Positions 53,187 through 62,866 of a stretch of 64,000 nucleotides of DNA are shown here, piece after piece (positions within the stretch are counted from its first letter, which is position 1; every line of letters begins with the position of its first letter). The notes beneath the pieces are model-generated. The model did not search any database, was not told where the DNA came from, and saw only the letters and a program-made list of their open reading frames with translations. Source of the stretch: Desulfobulbaceae bacterium DB1 (lineage in GTDB: Bacteria > Desulfobacterota > Desulfobulbia > Desulfobulbales > SURF-16). The position numbers and the translations under genes were made by a program. The stretch spans positions 62,001-126,000 of the forward strand of contig MQUF01000006.1 in NCBI GenBank assembly GCA_001914235.1, in the 5' to 3' direction.

Positions 53187-53917
53187 GTGTCGGATTTCCT
53201 GTGGAAATCCCGGATTTGTCCGGGAGTAACAAGTTTGTGTCGGCCGTTTTTTTAAGCAGTATTGTAATAAAATACAAATGACTTGGTAAGGCTGAAATTC
53301 TTATGCCGTCATAACCGGTGTGCGTGAAGCACAACCACAACGAAAATATTCAACCCATTGCCATCATAACACGATTATCAGGCGATCTGCTTCATTCTTT
53401 CAGTGACGGGACTGATGCCGGTGCGGACAAAACAAGAGAATCCATTATTTTGTTTTGACACCTTTATTTTATGCTACAATGGGTATATTACAAGCTCCAG
53501 CGGTTTCGTCGGTTTTTGGAAAAAGGGAGTGCTCTCTTCCGCCATCTTCTGCCTCATTTCCGGCAAAAACGTGGTGAAAAGCGGGAGCAGGTGATCTGCG
53601 CGGTACGTGATGGACTCAATTCATCATGCGCGAAAAAAGCCGGCTCTTTTCGCCGGCATGCTTTGTTTGACGGGCGGATTGATCCCGTGTATTAATTGTG
53701 CGCGGCAATGGCCGATAATCCGTGTGCCGGTTGTTGGTGATTGTCGGTTTGCGATAATTATGATAATTTGAAATGAGATGTTTTTTGTTGCTTTTGCCTT
53801 TTTCGAACGCCTGAGCTTTTTATTTGTGAGGGTGGTCTCAGCTGCTTCCGGGCAACCCGCAAATTCGAAGATGCGCTGAAAGAAAGACTTTTTACATTAC
53901 AGTAATGGATACGAGGT
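53187..53917. other. Intergenic region of about 730 bp
   Basis: No gene is supported. Two elements are visible. An orphan plus-strand promoter: TTGACA near 53455 and extended -10 TATGCTACAAT just after, followed by ~180 transcribed bases ending at hairpin GCCGGC-TCTTTTC-GCCGGC, then TTTG. Second, a leader just before the GGDEF gene (53808-53872) with nested stems TTCGAA/TTCGAA, CTGAG/CTCAG and CGGG/CCCG. Confidence 0.4.
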
Positions 53918-54838
53918 ATGGATCTGGGGGAAATCGGTTTTAATCAAACGCATGACGTGACGGTTCTGGTTGTTGATGACGATAGACTGGTTCTGGAGGC
54001 ACTGCACCTGCTGGTTGAGTCATACGGCTACAAATGCCTGACCGCGGTCAACGGTAGTGATGCCGTTGCGAAGCTGAAAGACGCCGCCGTTGATATCGTG
54101 GTCACGGACGTGGTCATGCCGGAGATGGACGGATTGCAGCTCCTCTCCTACATCAACGACAACCATCCTGATACCGATGTCATAGTCGCCACCGGCTATA
54201 CTGATAAGGCAAGCTACGCGGATGTTATCCGGGCGGGCGCCATTGATTTCATTAAAAAGCCGTTTGAACGGGATGAGCTGGAAGCAAAATTGAACCGGGT
54301 GGAACGGGAACGCAAGATGATCCGTAAGCTGGAAAAGCTTTCCCTGTGCGACTCCCTCACCGGACTGAACAACCGCCGCTCCTTTGACCTGAAGCTGGCG
54401 GAAGAGGTGCAGCGTGGTCATCGTCAGGATTTTCATGTTTATCTGGCCCTGATTGATGTGGATAATTTCAAGGGGTACAACGATACATTCGGTCATCCGG
54501 CAGGCGACAAGGTATTGAATGCCGTGGGGATGATTCTCAATGACTGCACCCGGCATAATGTGGATTTCACCTTTCGTTACGGCGGAGATGAGTTCGCCGC
54601 CATCCTTACCCAGATCAGCCGGGAACAGGCGATAAAGATCACGGAAAGGGTTTTGCATAATTTTCAGCACGCCGGATTTGCCGGAACCAGTCTCAGTGTC
54701 GGGCTGGTGCACTGCCGGCGTGATGAAACCCTTTCCTGGCCGGAAAACGCTGCCGTCATGATCGACCGGGCCGACAAGGCTCTCTACCGGGCTAAAAACG
54801 AAGGAAAAAACAGGGTGATCGTTGATTTGGACGATTGA
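53918..54838 (+). CDS. Response regulator with GGDEF domain (diguanylate cyclase)
   Basis: A 306-residue protein. Receiver: VLVVDDDRLVLEALHLLVE and DIVVTDVVMPEMDG. The GGDEF domain (about 145-300) has DSLTGLNNRRSF, the catalytic RYGGDEFA and ALYRAKNEGKNRV, so it should make cyclic di-GMP. The inhibitory I-site RxxD is degenerate (HNVD), so product inhibition may be lost. It precedes the large hybrid kinase, which may phosphorylate it. Confidence 0.92.
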   Translation: MDLGEIGFNQTHDVTVLVVDDDRLVLEALHLLVESYGYKCLTAVNGSDAVAKLKDAAVDIVVTDVVMPEMDGLQLLSYINDNHPDTDVIVATGYTDKASYADVIRAGAIDFIKKPFERDELEAKLNRVERERKMIRKLEKLSLCDSLTGLNNRRSFDLKLAEEVQRGHRQDFHVYLALIDVDNFKGYNDTFGHPAGDKVLNAVGMILNDCTRHNVDFTFRYGGDEFAAILTQISREQAIKITERVLHNFQHAGFAGTSLSVGLVHCRRDETLSWPENAAVMIDRADKALYRAKNEGKNRVIVDLDD

Positions 54839-54863
54839 TGACGGATGCGCTCATATATGTTCA

Positions 54864-54913
54864 AAAAAGGCAAAACAGGGGCCAGGGAAACTCGACCTCT
54901 GTTTTGCCTTTTT
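54864..54913 (+). terminator. Intrinsic terminator of the GGDEF gene
   Basis: AAAAAGGCAAAACAG (54864-54878) pairs with CTGTTTTGCCTTTTT (54899-54913), followed by T-rich sequence. Confidence 0.85.
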
Positions 54914-54931
54914 GTTTAAACAATAAGGAAA

Positions 54932-57900
54932 ATGGATTCCCCTGTGAAAAAACAAGTAAACCGTTATTCTTCCCATGCCTTTGTTGCCGTTGTCACGGCT
55001 GTCTGGGTTGGACTGGTTGCCGCTTCATTTTTCTGGAACTGGCGGCAGGAAGATAAATCCATCATCGGTTTTGCCACTGCCGAAGGGTATGCCACCTTTA
55101 ACAAGGATCTCGTCTTTCGTCGCTGGGCGACCAGCCACGGCGGAGTTTATGTCGCGCCATCGGAAAAGACGCCGCCGAATCCTCACCTGTCCCATATTCC
55201 GGACCGGGATGTTGTTACCACATCGGGCAAGAAACTGACTTTGATCAACCCCGCCTATATGACGCGTCAGATTCATGAAATGGGCACGGAGCAGTATGGT
55301 GTGCAGGGCCATATTACCAGTCTGAATCCGATCCGGCCGGAAAATGTGCCGGACGAGTGGGAAAAGCAGGCTTTGCAGTTTTTTGAAAGAGGAACAACAA
55401 AAGAAGTCAGCTCTTTGGTTGAGATCAATGGCGAACCGTATCTGCGCTTCATGCGCCCGATGATGACCGAGATGGGCTGCTTGAAGTGCCATGGCGCCCA
55501 GGGATACAGGGTGGGCGATATCCGCGGTGGGATCAGTGTCTCCGTGCCTTTTGCTCCCTATTTGGAAATTGCCGCTGCGAACAGAAAATCACTTTTTTGC
55601 TGGCACATTCTTCTCGGATTACTGGGGGGAGTCGGCCTCTGGGCGGGAGGGCGTCAGTTGCGGCGCACCCAGATGGAGCTTGTTTCCTCGCAGTCGGAAT
55701 CGGAACGTCTTGCAACGCGTGAGATGATCCTGTCAAGCCTGGGGGAAGGTGTTTTCGGCGTGGGGATGAATGGGGAGTGCATGTTTATTAATCCGGCGGC
55801 CCTGGCTATGCTGGGGCATGAAAAAGATGCGGTCCTGGGTCGGGACACCCATTCGTTGTTTCATCATTCCCGTGGGGATAATTCAGTGTATCCGGAAGAG
55901 GAATGTCCGGTTTGCTTGACGCTGAAAGACGGCAAAACGCGGGAGGTGGAGGATAGTTTTGTCGGCAAGAACGGGGTTGTTTTTCCTGTGCACCTGTTGG
56001 TGACGGCCATGCGGCAACAGGCGGAAATCATAGGAGCGGTCGTCTCGTTCAGGGATATCACCGATATCAAGGAGGCGCACGACAGACTTTTCCGTTCCCA
56101 GCAGATGCTGCAGCTTGTGCTGGATACCATTCCACAACGGGTCTTCTGGAAAGACCGCGGTTTGACCTATCTCGGCTGTAACCGCAGTTACGCCGCTGAT
56201 TGCGGTTTTGCCGGGCCGGAGGAGCTCATCGGCAAGACGGATTGTGATCTTTCCCTGTGTGAAAAAACGGAAATTTGTGATACCGATGATTGTCAGGTGA
56301 TGGACTCGAATCAGTCCAGGATAAATTATGAGGAGTCGATACGGCTTGCCGGCGACAGTCTGGTCTGGAGGCGCACCAGCAAGGTGCCCCTGTGTGACCG
56401 ACAAGGTTCTGTTTTTGGTATTCTCGGCGTTTACGAAGACATCACCGAACGGAAACAGGTTGAAATGGAGCTGCAGGAAACCCTTGATTTCAACCGAAAG
56501 ATCGTTGATGAATGTCCATCGGGTATTGCCGTTTATCGGGCTGAGGGACAATGCGTTATCGCCAACAAGTCGCTGGCAAAGACCGTTGGCGCCCTGGTGC
56601 CGGAGGTGCTGGCGTTGAATTTTCTGCAAATTGCGTCCTGGAGGCAGTCCTCCATGTTGGAAACGGCGTTGCAGGCTTTGGAAACCGGCATGGTTCAGCG
56701 TTGCGAAGCGGATATTGTCACCACTTTCGGCAAGCGGGTAATGCTTGACTGCGAATTTGTGCCGATTAAAAGGTCTGGGGTGCCGCATTTATTGTTGATG
56801 ACCAACGATATCAGCCATTTCCGCGAAACGGAAAAGGTGTTGACCGAGGCCCGCCAGGCTGCCGAGGATGCAAATCAGGCCAAGGGTGAATTTCTGGCCA
56901 ACATGAGCCATGAAATCCGGACGCCGATGAATGCCGTGCTCGGTTTGATCCGACTCGTGCTCGATACCGATCTGAGCCCGCGCCAGCTCGATTATCTGCG
57001 CAAGATCCAGGCTTCTTCCCGCGCCTTGCTCAGTATTCTCAATGATATCCTCGATTATTCGAAGATTGATGCCGGCAGATTGGAGCTTGAATGTGTTGAT
57101 TTTCATCTCGATGACGTGTTGCATGGGGTTGGTGATCTTTTTTCCTTTGTTGCCGAAGAAAAGGGGGTGGAGATTTTTATCGAGGTAAAGCCCGATGTGC
57201 CGATGCAGCTTAAGGGCGATCCGCTTCGCATGGGGCAGGTTTTGAATAATCTGGTGGGCAACGCGGTCAAATTCACCAGCCGGGGTGAGATCCATGTCAA
57301 GGTGGAATGCCTGGAACGCACGGCCCGCTCCTTTCTGCTTCGTTTCAGTGTGCGGGATACCGGCATCGGTATCGCCGAGGAAACGAAAGGCAAGCTCTTT
57401 CATGCCTTCAGTCAGGCGGATGGTTCCATTTCCCGGCGATTCGGCGGCAGCGGGCTCGGGCTTGTCATCAGCAGAAAACTTGTGACGATGATGGGTGGGG
57501 AGATTGCGGTGGAAAGCGAGCTTGGCCGGGGAAGTGAATTTTCCTTTATCGTCCAGCTTGAACCGGCTGCCGGACTGCCTGTCCTGTATGATCCCGGCAA
57601 GCTCAGGAATATGCGGGTGCTGGTGGTGGATGATCAACCGACCTCGCGGCAGATTCTGCGGCAGACATTGGCGTCATGGTCTTTTGATGTTGTCACCGCG
57701 GCATCCGGAGATGAGGCGATGGCGGCCATGATGCAGGCCGGTCGGGAGCATCGCCCTTTTGAGCTTTTTTTGCTGGATGGGAAAATGGAGGGTGTTGACG
57801 GACCGGCCGTGGCCGCGGCAGTGCGGGATGAAACAAAGCAGGGCAATCAGCCGCGTGCCTTTGTCATTATGATGTCTTCGGCGTCTGGTGTGGAACATCT

Positions 57901-59098
57901 GCGGGAAACAACCGTCAATCTCCATCTTGATGAAATCCTGATCAAGCCCTTTACCTCCGCCGGTCTCTTTGATGCAATCTTCCGCATCCAGAATCGGCAG
58001 GCTGGGGGAGAGCAGCGGCGGGATTTCGGCCGCAAAAGGGGGCTGACCGGCAAACTGGCGGAGATTCGCGGCGCCCGCCTGCTGCTGGTGGAGGATAATG
58101 AACTGAACCAACAGGTGGCGCGGGAATTGCTCGAAAAGTTCGGTTTTCTGGTCGATATCGCCCAAAACGGTCTCACCGCCATAGGGATGGTGGAGGCGGG
58201 GCAGTATGATGCCGTGCTCATGGATCTGCATATGCCGGAGATGGATGGTTTTGAGGCGACAAAAATGATCCGGGCCGCCGACTGGGGGAAAAACGTGCCG
58301 ATCATTGCATTGACCGCCGCGGCCCTGGCCAATGAAAAGCAGGCCTGTCTGGCGGCGGGAATGAATGATCATGTGGCGAAGCCCCTGGAGCCTGATCAAT
58401 TAGCTGAAGTTTTGCTGCAATGGATCCGGCCCGTCGGACGGCGGCCGAATTCGTCGAATGGTGTTTTCTTAAGCGAACAGGCGAGTTTGAATTACATACT
58501 GCCGGATTCGCTGCCCGGTTTTGATCTTCCCGCCGCCGTGGATCGAATATGCGGCAACCGGCCATTGCTGGCCGGGCTTCTTGTTTCTTTTGCCGGAAAT
58601 CTTGCCGCTGATCTTGACCAGTATACCGCCCTGATGGATGATGGGCGACTGTCGGAGGCGTCACGGGTGGTCCATCGTGTCAGGGGGACTTCCGGCAGCC
58701 TGGGCGCCATGGATCTGTATCACGCCGCGAGCCTTCTGGAACAAGAGCTGAAAGCCGGCTCCAGCGTTTCTTCCACACGATTTGTCGAGGCGCTTCGGGC
58801 GGCGGTACAGGCAGTTCAGGCAAACATTTCCTTGCCCAGGGTCCACGGTGTTCCTCGCCCTCTTGATCGAGCCGCCATAAATGAACTTGTCCGGAAGGTG
58901 CGGACAATCTTGGCCGGCTATGACGTGGTGCCGGACAACTTGCTGCAGGAACTCAACGGCGTGCTCGCCGGTCATGTTGATGACGAACTTCTGGATGATT
59001 TGCGGAAGCAACTGCATAATTACCGGTATGATACCGCTTTAAATCTGCTTGATAAAATAGCATCAACCTTTGCCGTTGGATCGGAAGGAGAGGGGTAA
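54932..59098 (+). CDS. Hybrid sensor kinase with c-type heme sensor domain
   Basis: A 1388-residue membrane kinase. Helix 16-36, then a ~180-residue periplasmic DUF3365-like domain with a CxxCH heme-attachment motif (C183-LK-C186-H187), helix 221-241, and three PAS domains follow. HisKA (NMSHEIRTPMNAVLG) and HATPase (GIGIAEETKGKLF, GGSGLGLVISRKLV) come next, then two receivers (VLVVDDQPTSRQIL; LLLVEDNELNQQVA with LMDLHMPEMDG) and a C-terminal Hpt domain (VHRVRGTSGSLGAMD). The first receiver lacks the usual Asp-context (LLDGKMEG). It should sense redox, O2 or NO via heme. Confidence 0.9.
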   Translation: MDSPVKKQVNRYSSHAFVAVVTAVWVGLVAASFFWNWRQEDKSIIGFATAEGYATFNKDLVFRRWATSHGGVYVAPSEKTPPNPHLSHIPDRDVVTTSGKKLTLINPAYMTRQIHEMGTEQYGVQGHITSLNPIRPENVPDEWEKQALQFFERGTTKEVSSLVEINGEPYLRFMRPMMTEMGCLKCHGAQGYRVGDIRGGISVSVPFAPYLEIAAANRKSLFCWHILLGLLGGVGLWAGGRQLRRTQMELVSSQSESERLATREMILSSLGEGVFGVGMNGECMFINPAALAMLGHEKDAVLGRDTHSLFHHSRGDNSVYPEEECPVCLTLKDGKTREVEDSFVGKNGVVFPVHLLVTAMRQQAEIIGAVVSFRDITDIKEAHDRLFRSQQMLQLVLDTIPQRVFWKDRGLTYLGCNRSYAADCGFAGPEELIGKTDCDLSLCEKTEICDTDDCQVMDSNQSRINYEESIRLAGDSLVWRRTSKVPLCDRQGSVFGILGVYEDITERKQVEMELQETLDFNRKIVDECPSGIAVYRAEGQCVIANKSLAKTVGALVPEVLALNFLQIASWRQSSMLETALQALETGMVQRCEADIVTTFGKRVMLDCEFVPIKRSGVPHLLLMTNDISHFRETEKVLTEARQAAEDANQAKGEFLANMSHEIRTPMNAVLGLIRLVLDTDLSPRQLDYLRKIQASSRALLSILNDILDYSKIDAGRLELECVDFHLDDVLHGVGDLFSFVAEEKGVEIFIEVKPDVPMQLKGDPLRMGQVLNNLVGNAVKFTSRGEIHVKVECLERTARSFLLRFSVRDTGIGIAEETKGKLFHAFSQADGSISRRFGGSGLGLVISRKLVTMMGGEIAVESELGRGSEFSFIVQLEPAAGLPVLYDPGKLRNMRVLVVDDQPTSRQILRQTLASWSFDVVTAASGDEAMAAMMQAGREHRPFELFLLDGKMEGVDGPAVAAAVRDETKQGNQPRAFVIMMSSASGVEHLRETTVNLHLDEILIKPFTSAGLFDAIFRIQNRQAGGEQRRDFGRKRGLTGKLAEIRGARLLLVEDNELNQQVARELLEKFGFLVDIAQNGLTAIGMVEAGQYDAVLMDLHMPEMDGFEATKMIRAADWGKNVPIIALTAAALANEKQACLAAGMNDHVAKPLEPDQLAEVLLQWIRPVGRRPNSSNGVFLSEQASLNYILPDSLPGFDLPAAVDRICGNRPLLAGLLVSFAGNLAADLDQYTALMDDGRLSEASRVVHRVRGTSGSLGAMDLYHAASLLEQELKAGSSVSSTRFVEALRAAVQAVQANISLPRVHGVPRPLDRAAINELVRKVRTILAGYDVVPDNLLQELNGVLAGHVDDELLDDLRKQLHNYRYDTALNLLDKIASTFAVGSEGEG

Positions 59099-59784
59099 TG
59101 GCCGGAGTGAATCTGGAGGATAACGCAAAGCAAGGGCCGGCGCCGCCCGGCAAACCTCTGGTGCTCATTGTCGATGATCATCCGGTGAATGTGCGGATGC
59201 TGGTCGAGGCACTGGGCGATCTCTATCGTCTCAAAATCGCCACCGACGGTCGGATCGCTCTCAACGTCATTGCCATGGACGAGCGGCCTGATCTGGTGTT
59301 GCTTGATATTGTCATGCCGGAAGTGGACGGGTATGAAGTGTGCGCACGTCTTAAGGAGGACCCGGCAACCGCCTTGATTCCGGTTATTTTCATTACCTCG
59401 CTTGGCCAGGTGAGTGAAGAATCCCGAGGGCTTGCCCTGGGCGCCTCAGACTACATCTCCAAGCCTTTCAATATGGATGTTGTCCGTCTCCGCGTGGCCA
59501 ACCATCTTGCCATGAAGCGACAACGGGATCTGTTGCAGCAGCAGAAGGAAAAACTTGAAGAGGCGCTTGAAAGGGTCAAACTGTTAAGCGGTTTGCTGCC
59601 GATCTGCGCCAGCTGTAAAAAAATTCGAGACGACAAGGGTTATTGGAAACAGATTGAGTCGTATATCAGGGATCATTCGGAAGCGCGATTCAGCCATGGC
59701 ATCTGTCCGGAATGCCTGAAAAGGTTTTATCCGGATATTGCGGAAGATGTTCTTGCCGAAATGGGCAAAGAAGTGAAGAAATGA
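59098..59784 (+). CDS. Response regulator with C-terminal Cys-cluster domain
   Basis: A 228-residue protein. The receiver reads LIVDDHPVNVRMLVE and LVLLDIVMPEVDG (phospho-Asp). A coiled coil (QRDLLQQQKEKLEEALERVK) leads to a compact tail: GLLPICASCKKIRDDKGYW and FSHGICPECLKRFYP, four Cys in two CxxC pairs, probably a zinc site. It starts at the last base of the kinase gene's stop and is its likely partner. Confidence 0.88.
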   Translation: MAGVNLEDNAKQGPAPPGKPLVLIVDDHPVNVRMLVEALGDLYRLKIATDGRIALNVIAMDERPDLVLLDIVMPEVDGYEVCARLKEDPATALIPVIFITSLGQVSEESRGLALGASDYISKPFNMDVVRLRVANHLAMKRQRDLLQQQKEKLEEALERVKLLSGLLPICASCKKIRDDKGYWKQIESYIRDHSEARFSHGICPECLKRFYPDIAEDVLAEMGKEVKK

Positions 59785-59785
59785 G

Positions 59786-60727
59786 TTATTTTTTTTCTTC
59801 ATCGCATTCAACCGTCATTGAGCATTCCCCTTCCTGTCTGAAAACAGGCACATTGCTTTGGTTGTCTGGTTCGCTTTTTTGCAGGTAAAGAAGCGGATCA
59901 GCCAGATAGCACGACTGTTGGACATAGCTGATTATCTCCTTTTCTCCCCGAATGATTGAAAATCCTGATGGTGTTTTTTCCAGCAAAACCGGAATGGTAT
60001 CGATGCCGAGCAGTTTGAGCAGAAGTTTATTTAATTCCGGATCATAGGAATCGGTACGTTGCAGGCTGCCGTTCAATACCTCGTCGCCTATCTTTTCAAT
60101 AGGGTTGAAGTGGAAATTGCAGCTGGTGCAGCCTTCCAATGCCGTGATGACGTTTTTGCAATGGGGGCAATCCGCGGAAAAAAACAGATAGAGCTCTTTA
60201 CTGGGGTTCGAGCAGAGGCGAATGCCGTAGGTGCCGTTGGTGATGGTCTGTTTTTTGGACAGCAGGGCGGTGGGGCCGTAACTCAGCATGGATGAAACGG
60301 CAAAGATGCCGACGAGCAGGGCGGTTCCCGCGATGATCTGCCTGCGACCCGCGAGGATAGTAAGCAGGAAGACGAAAGCAAAGATGATCAGGCAGTAGGA
60401 GCAGAATGTTTCGGCGACGTAAATCTGGTAGGAGAGCAGGACACCTTCCACCGCAAGCCCGCTCAGGAGAAGCAGCCGGGCAAGGTCAAGGCATGAATTT
60501 TCCTTTTTGCGGGCCAGATAAAAAATCCAGCACACACACTGAAAAAAAATGAAACCGATGAGATTGAAGAGGAGGGGGCTTATTTTTGTCAGGTTTTCAA
60601 CCACCCTGCACCCTTCGTTCAGGCATGCCGCCTCTCCCTTGAGGATTATCAACAGGAGCTGGACGCCGATCAGGACGCTTGCCCCAAAAGAAATATATGA
60701 AATGCGTTTCAGGTTTTGTTTGTTCAT
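59786..60727 (-). CDS. Vitamin-K-epoxide-reductase-like membrane protein with thioredoxin tail
   Basis: A 313-residue protein. Four or five transmembrane helices form a VKOR domain; the active-site CSYC is in ETFCSYCLIIF and the loop Cys pair is ACLNEGCR. The ~130-residue soluble tail is thioredoxin-like with SADCPHCKN. Such proteins reoxidise disulfide-forming partners using quinone. The ATG at 60727 is preferred; 60799 would add 24 polar residues. It is convergent with the preceding regulator. Confidence 0.8.
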   Translation of the reverse strand: MNKQNLKRISYISFGASVLIGVQLLLIILKGEAACLNEGCRVVENLTKISPLLFNLIGFIFFQCVCWIFYLARKKENSCLDLARLLLLSGLAVEGVLLSYQIYVAETFCSYCLIIFAFVFLLTILAGRRQIIAGTALLVGIFAVSSMLSYGPTALLSKKQTITNGTYGIRLCSNPSKELYLFFSADCPHCKNVITALEGCTSCNFHFNPIEKIGDEVLNGSLQRTDSYDPELNKLLLKLLGIDTIPVLLEKTPSGFSIIRGEKEIISYVQQSCYLADPLLYLQKSEPDNQSNVPVFRQEGECSMTVECDEEKK

Positions 60728-60888
60728 GACGGTTCTTTGGTAACGCTTTGTTCCCTTGGTAGAGTGGTGGCGGTGATCGGTGAAATCGTCTTTGTTCATT
60801 GCGCCATTGTTTTCTCAATTCTACAAAATACCCCAGCTTATTTTTTAAATCCATTTTTTCCTTGCATAATGTTTTTGGCGGACTAATA

Positions 60889-60902
60889 TGACCACCTGGT
60901 CA
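60889..60902 (+). promoter_or_regulatory. Candidate operator of the TetR regulator
   Basis: TGACCACCTGGTCA is a perfect palindrome with 6-base arms and a 2-base centre, ending 4 bases before the regulator's ATG, a usual autoregulatory position. Confidence 0.45.
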
Positions 60903-60906
60903 CATT

Positions 60907-61563
60907 ATGACAAAACAAGGCGCAACAATACGAAATACCTTCAATAATCTGCCGTTTGAAAAGCAGGAGAAAATAGTCGACGCGGCGGTGGGCGAGTTTG
61001 CCCGGCAAGGATACCGCAAGGCAAGCATCAACACCATTGTCCGGGAAGCGGGGATTGCCAAGGGATCGCTTTATCAATACTTCGCCAACAAGGAAATGCT
61101 CTTTTTTTTCGTCTTTGACCGCTTTACCGGGCTGGTGAAGAAAACCGTCAAGGAGGCCGGAACCGGGGGGAAAGAGGATTTTTTTTGCCAGGTCAGAAAG
61201 GTATTACTGGCCGGACTCCTTTTTATTGATCGCTACCCTGACTATTTTCAGATTTATCTGAAGGTTCTTTTTGAGCACGACGTGCCGAACAGGGAGTCGC
61301 TCCTTTCCCAGGTGCGGCTTTTTTCCCAAGAATTTTTTGGCCCGCTGTGCGCAGCGGCGCAGGGACGGGGAGCGATACGGCGGGACATCCCTTTGCCAAT
61401 GATGGTTTTTATCCTTGATGCCGTTCTTGACCGTTTTCTGCAGAGTTACGCCCAGCGCTCCCTTGACTGCGGATTGGAACTTGCCGGCAGAAAACACGAC
61501 GAATTAACCGGTCAGATTGATCTGGTGCTGCAGGTGCTGCGGGAGGGACTGGCGGCCACTTAG
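60907..61563 (+). CDS. TetR/AcrR-family regulator
   Basis: A 218-residue regulator with an N-terminal helix-turn-helix: EKIVDAAVGEFARQGYRKASINTIV and AGIAKGSLYQYFANKEML. The C-terminal ligand domain is family-variable. It is divergent from the VKOR gene and upstream of mqnE, which may or may not be a target. Confidence 0.9.
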   Translation: MTKQGATIRNTFNNLPFEKQEKIVDAAVGEFARQGYRKASINTIVREAGIAKGSLYQYFANKEMLFFFVFDRFTGLVKKTVKEAGTGGKEDFFCQVRKVLLAGLLFIDRYPDYFQIYLKVLFEHDVPNRESLLSQVRLFSQEFFGPLCAAAQGRGAIRRDIPLPMMVFILDAVLDRFLQSYAQRSLDCGLELAGRKHDELTGQIDLVLQVLREGLAAT

Positions 61564-61674
61564 ATTTTGGATCGCGGATTGCGGAATGCGGATTTGATTG
61601 ACTTTCATGCCATTCCCCAGCCTTAAGAAGAAAGAAAATAAATCATTTCATTATGTAACTCAGGTAACTCGATC

Positions 61675-62769
61675 ATGGACTCATACATCAAAAAGGCAGG
61701 TCTGGGAGACATCCTGGAAAAGATAGCGGCAGGGGAGCGGATCAGCGCGGACGACGGCATCAGGCTTTATCGATCGCCTGATCTGCTGGCGGTGGGATAC
61801 CTGGCCAACATGGTGCGGGAACGGAAAAACGGCAATAACGCCTATTTTATCTATAACCAGCATATCAATTATTCCAACATCTGCACCAATCTCTGTAAAT
61901 TCTGCGCCTTCGGCCGGCCGAAAGACTCGGACAAGGCATATGAGATGAGCCGCGACGAGGTGGGTGCCAAGGTGCGGGAGCGCTTGGCCGAGCCCGTCAG
62001 TGAGATCCACATGGTGGGGGGGATCCATCCGGATCTGCCCTTTGCCTACTACACCGGACTTCTCCGGGAGATTAAGGCGATCCGGCCGGATATTCATGTC
62101 CAGGCCTTCACCTGCGTGGAGATCGATCACTTGGCCAAGCTTGCCGGCAAACCGGTGGACGAAACCCTGCGGCTTCTCATGGAGGCGGGGCTTGATTCCA
62201 TTCCCGGCGGCGGAGCGGAGGTGTTCAGCCCGCGGATCAGGAAGCTGACCTGCGAGAAAAAATTGTCCGGCGAGGGGTGGCTCGAGGTGGCGAAAACCGC
62301 CCATCGGCTGGGGCTGAAAACCAATGCCACCATGCTCTACGGCCATATTGAAACGGTGGAGGAGCGTATCGACCATCTGGCCGCCCTGCGTCAGGCGCAG
62401 GGTGAGACGGGAGGTTTTCTCGCCTTTATCCCCCTGGCCTTTCATCCGAAAAACACCGAAATGGCCAATCTTTCCCGCACCTCCGGCATGGATGATCTGA
62501 AAAACCTTGCGGTGGCCCGTTGTTTCCTTGATAATTTTCCCCACATCAAGGCCTACTGGGTGATGATCGGCCCGAAAATGGCCCAGGTGGCGCTTTCTTT
62601 CGGGGCGGACGATGTGGACGGCACCGTGAAGGAGGAGATCATCACTCACATGGCGGGCGCGGACACCGAACAGGCCATGTCCATTGACGAGCTGGTGCGG
62701 CTTATTAAGGAAGCGGGCCGCATTCCGGTACAGCGCGGCACACTTTATGATGTGATAAAGACGTATTAG
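61675..62769 (+). CDS. mqnE: Aminofutalosine synthase MqnE
   Basis: A 364-residue radical SAM enzyme of the futalosine route to menaquinone; it joins 3-(1-carboxyvinyl)oxybenzoate with SAM to give aminofutalosine. The cluster motif is CTNLCKFCAFGR (C-x3-C-x2-C); INYSNICTNLC, HMVGGIHPDLPF and DSIPGGGAEVFS are typical. mqnC follows 97 bp downstream. Confidence 0.94.
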   Translation: MDSYIKKAGLGDILEKIAAGERISADDGIRLYRSPDLLAVGYLANMVRERKNGNNAYFIYNQHINYSNICTNLCKFCAFGRPKDSDKAYEMSRDEVGAKVRERLAEPVSEIHMVGGIHPDLPFAYYTGLLREIKAIRPDIHVQAFTCVEIDHLAKLAGKPVDETLRLLMEAGLDSIPGGGAEVFSPRIRKLTCEKKLSGEGWLEVAKTAHRLGLKTNATMLYGHIETVEERIDHLAALRQAQGETGGFLAFIPLAFHPKNTEMANLSRTSGMDDLKNLAVARCFLDNFPHIKAYWVMIGPKMAQVALSFGADDVDGTVKEEIITHMAGADTEQAMSIDELVRLIKEAGRIPVQRGTLYDVIKTY

Positions 62770-62810
62770 TCTGACTGGTCCGATAGACGGTTACATTTGA
62801 CCAGTAAGAC

Positions 62811-62855
62811 AAATAAGACCAGCCGGACTAATAAGACCAGTCGGACCAATAAGAC
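62811..62855 (+). repeat. Short tandem repeat between mqnE and mqnC
   Basis: About two and a half copies of an 18-base unit, AATAAGACCAGYCGGACY. A related inverted segment, TCTGACTGGTCCGATAGAC, lies 40 bases upstream. Purpose unknown; possibly a small transcript structure. Confidence 0.6.
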
Positions 62856-62866
62856 GGGAATTTCGT

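Noticed and set aside
53187-53917. tmRNA or 6S RNA in the large gap
   Set aside because: No tRNA-like ends or tag frame, and no long central-bubble hairpin could be recognised.
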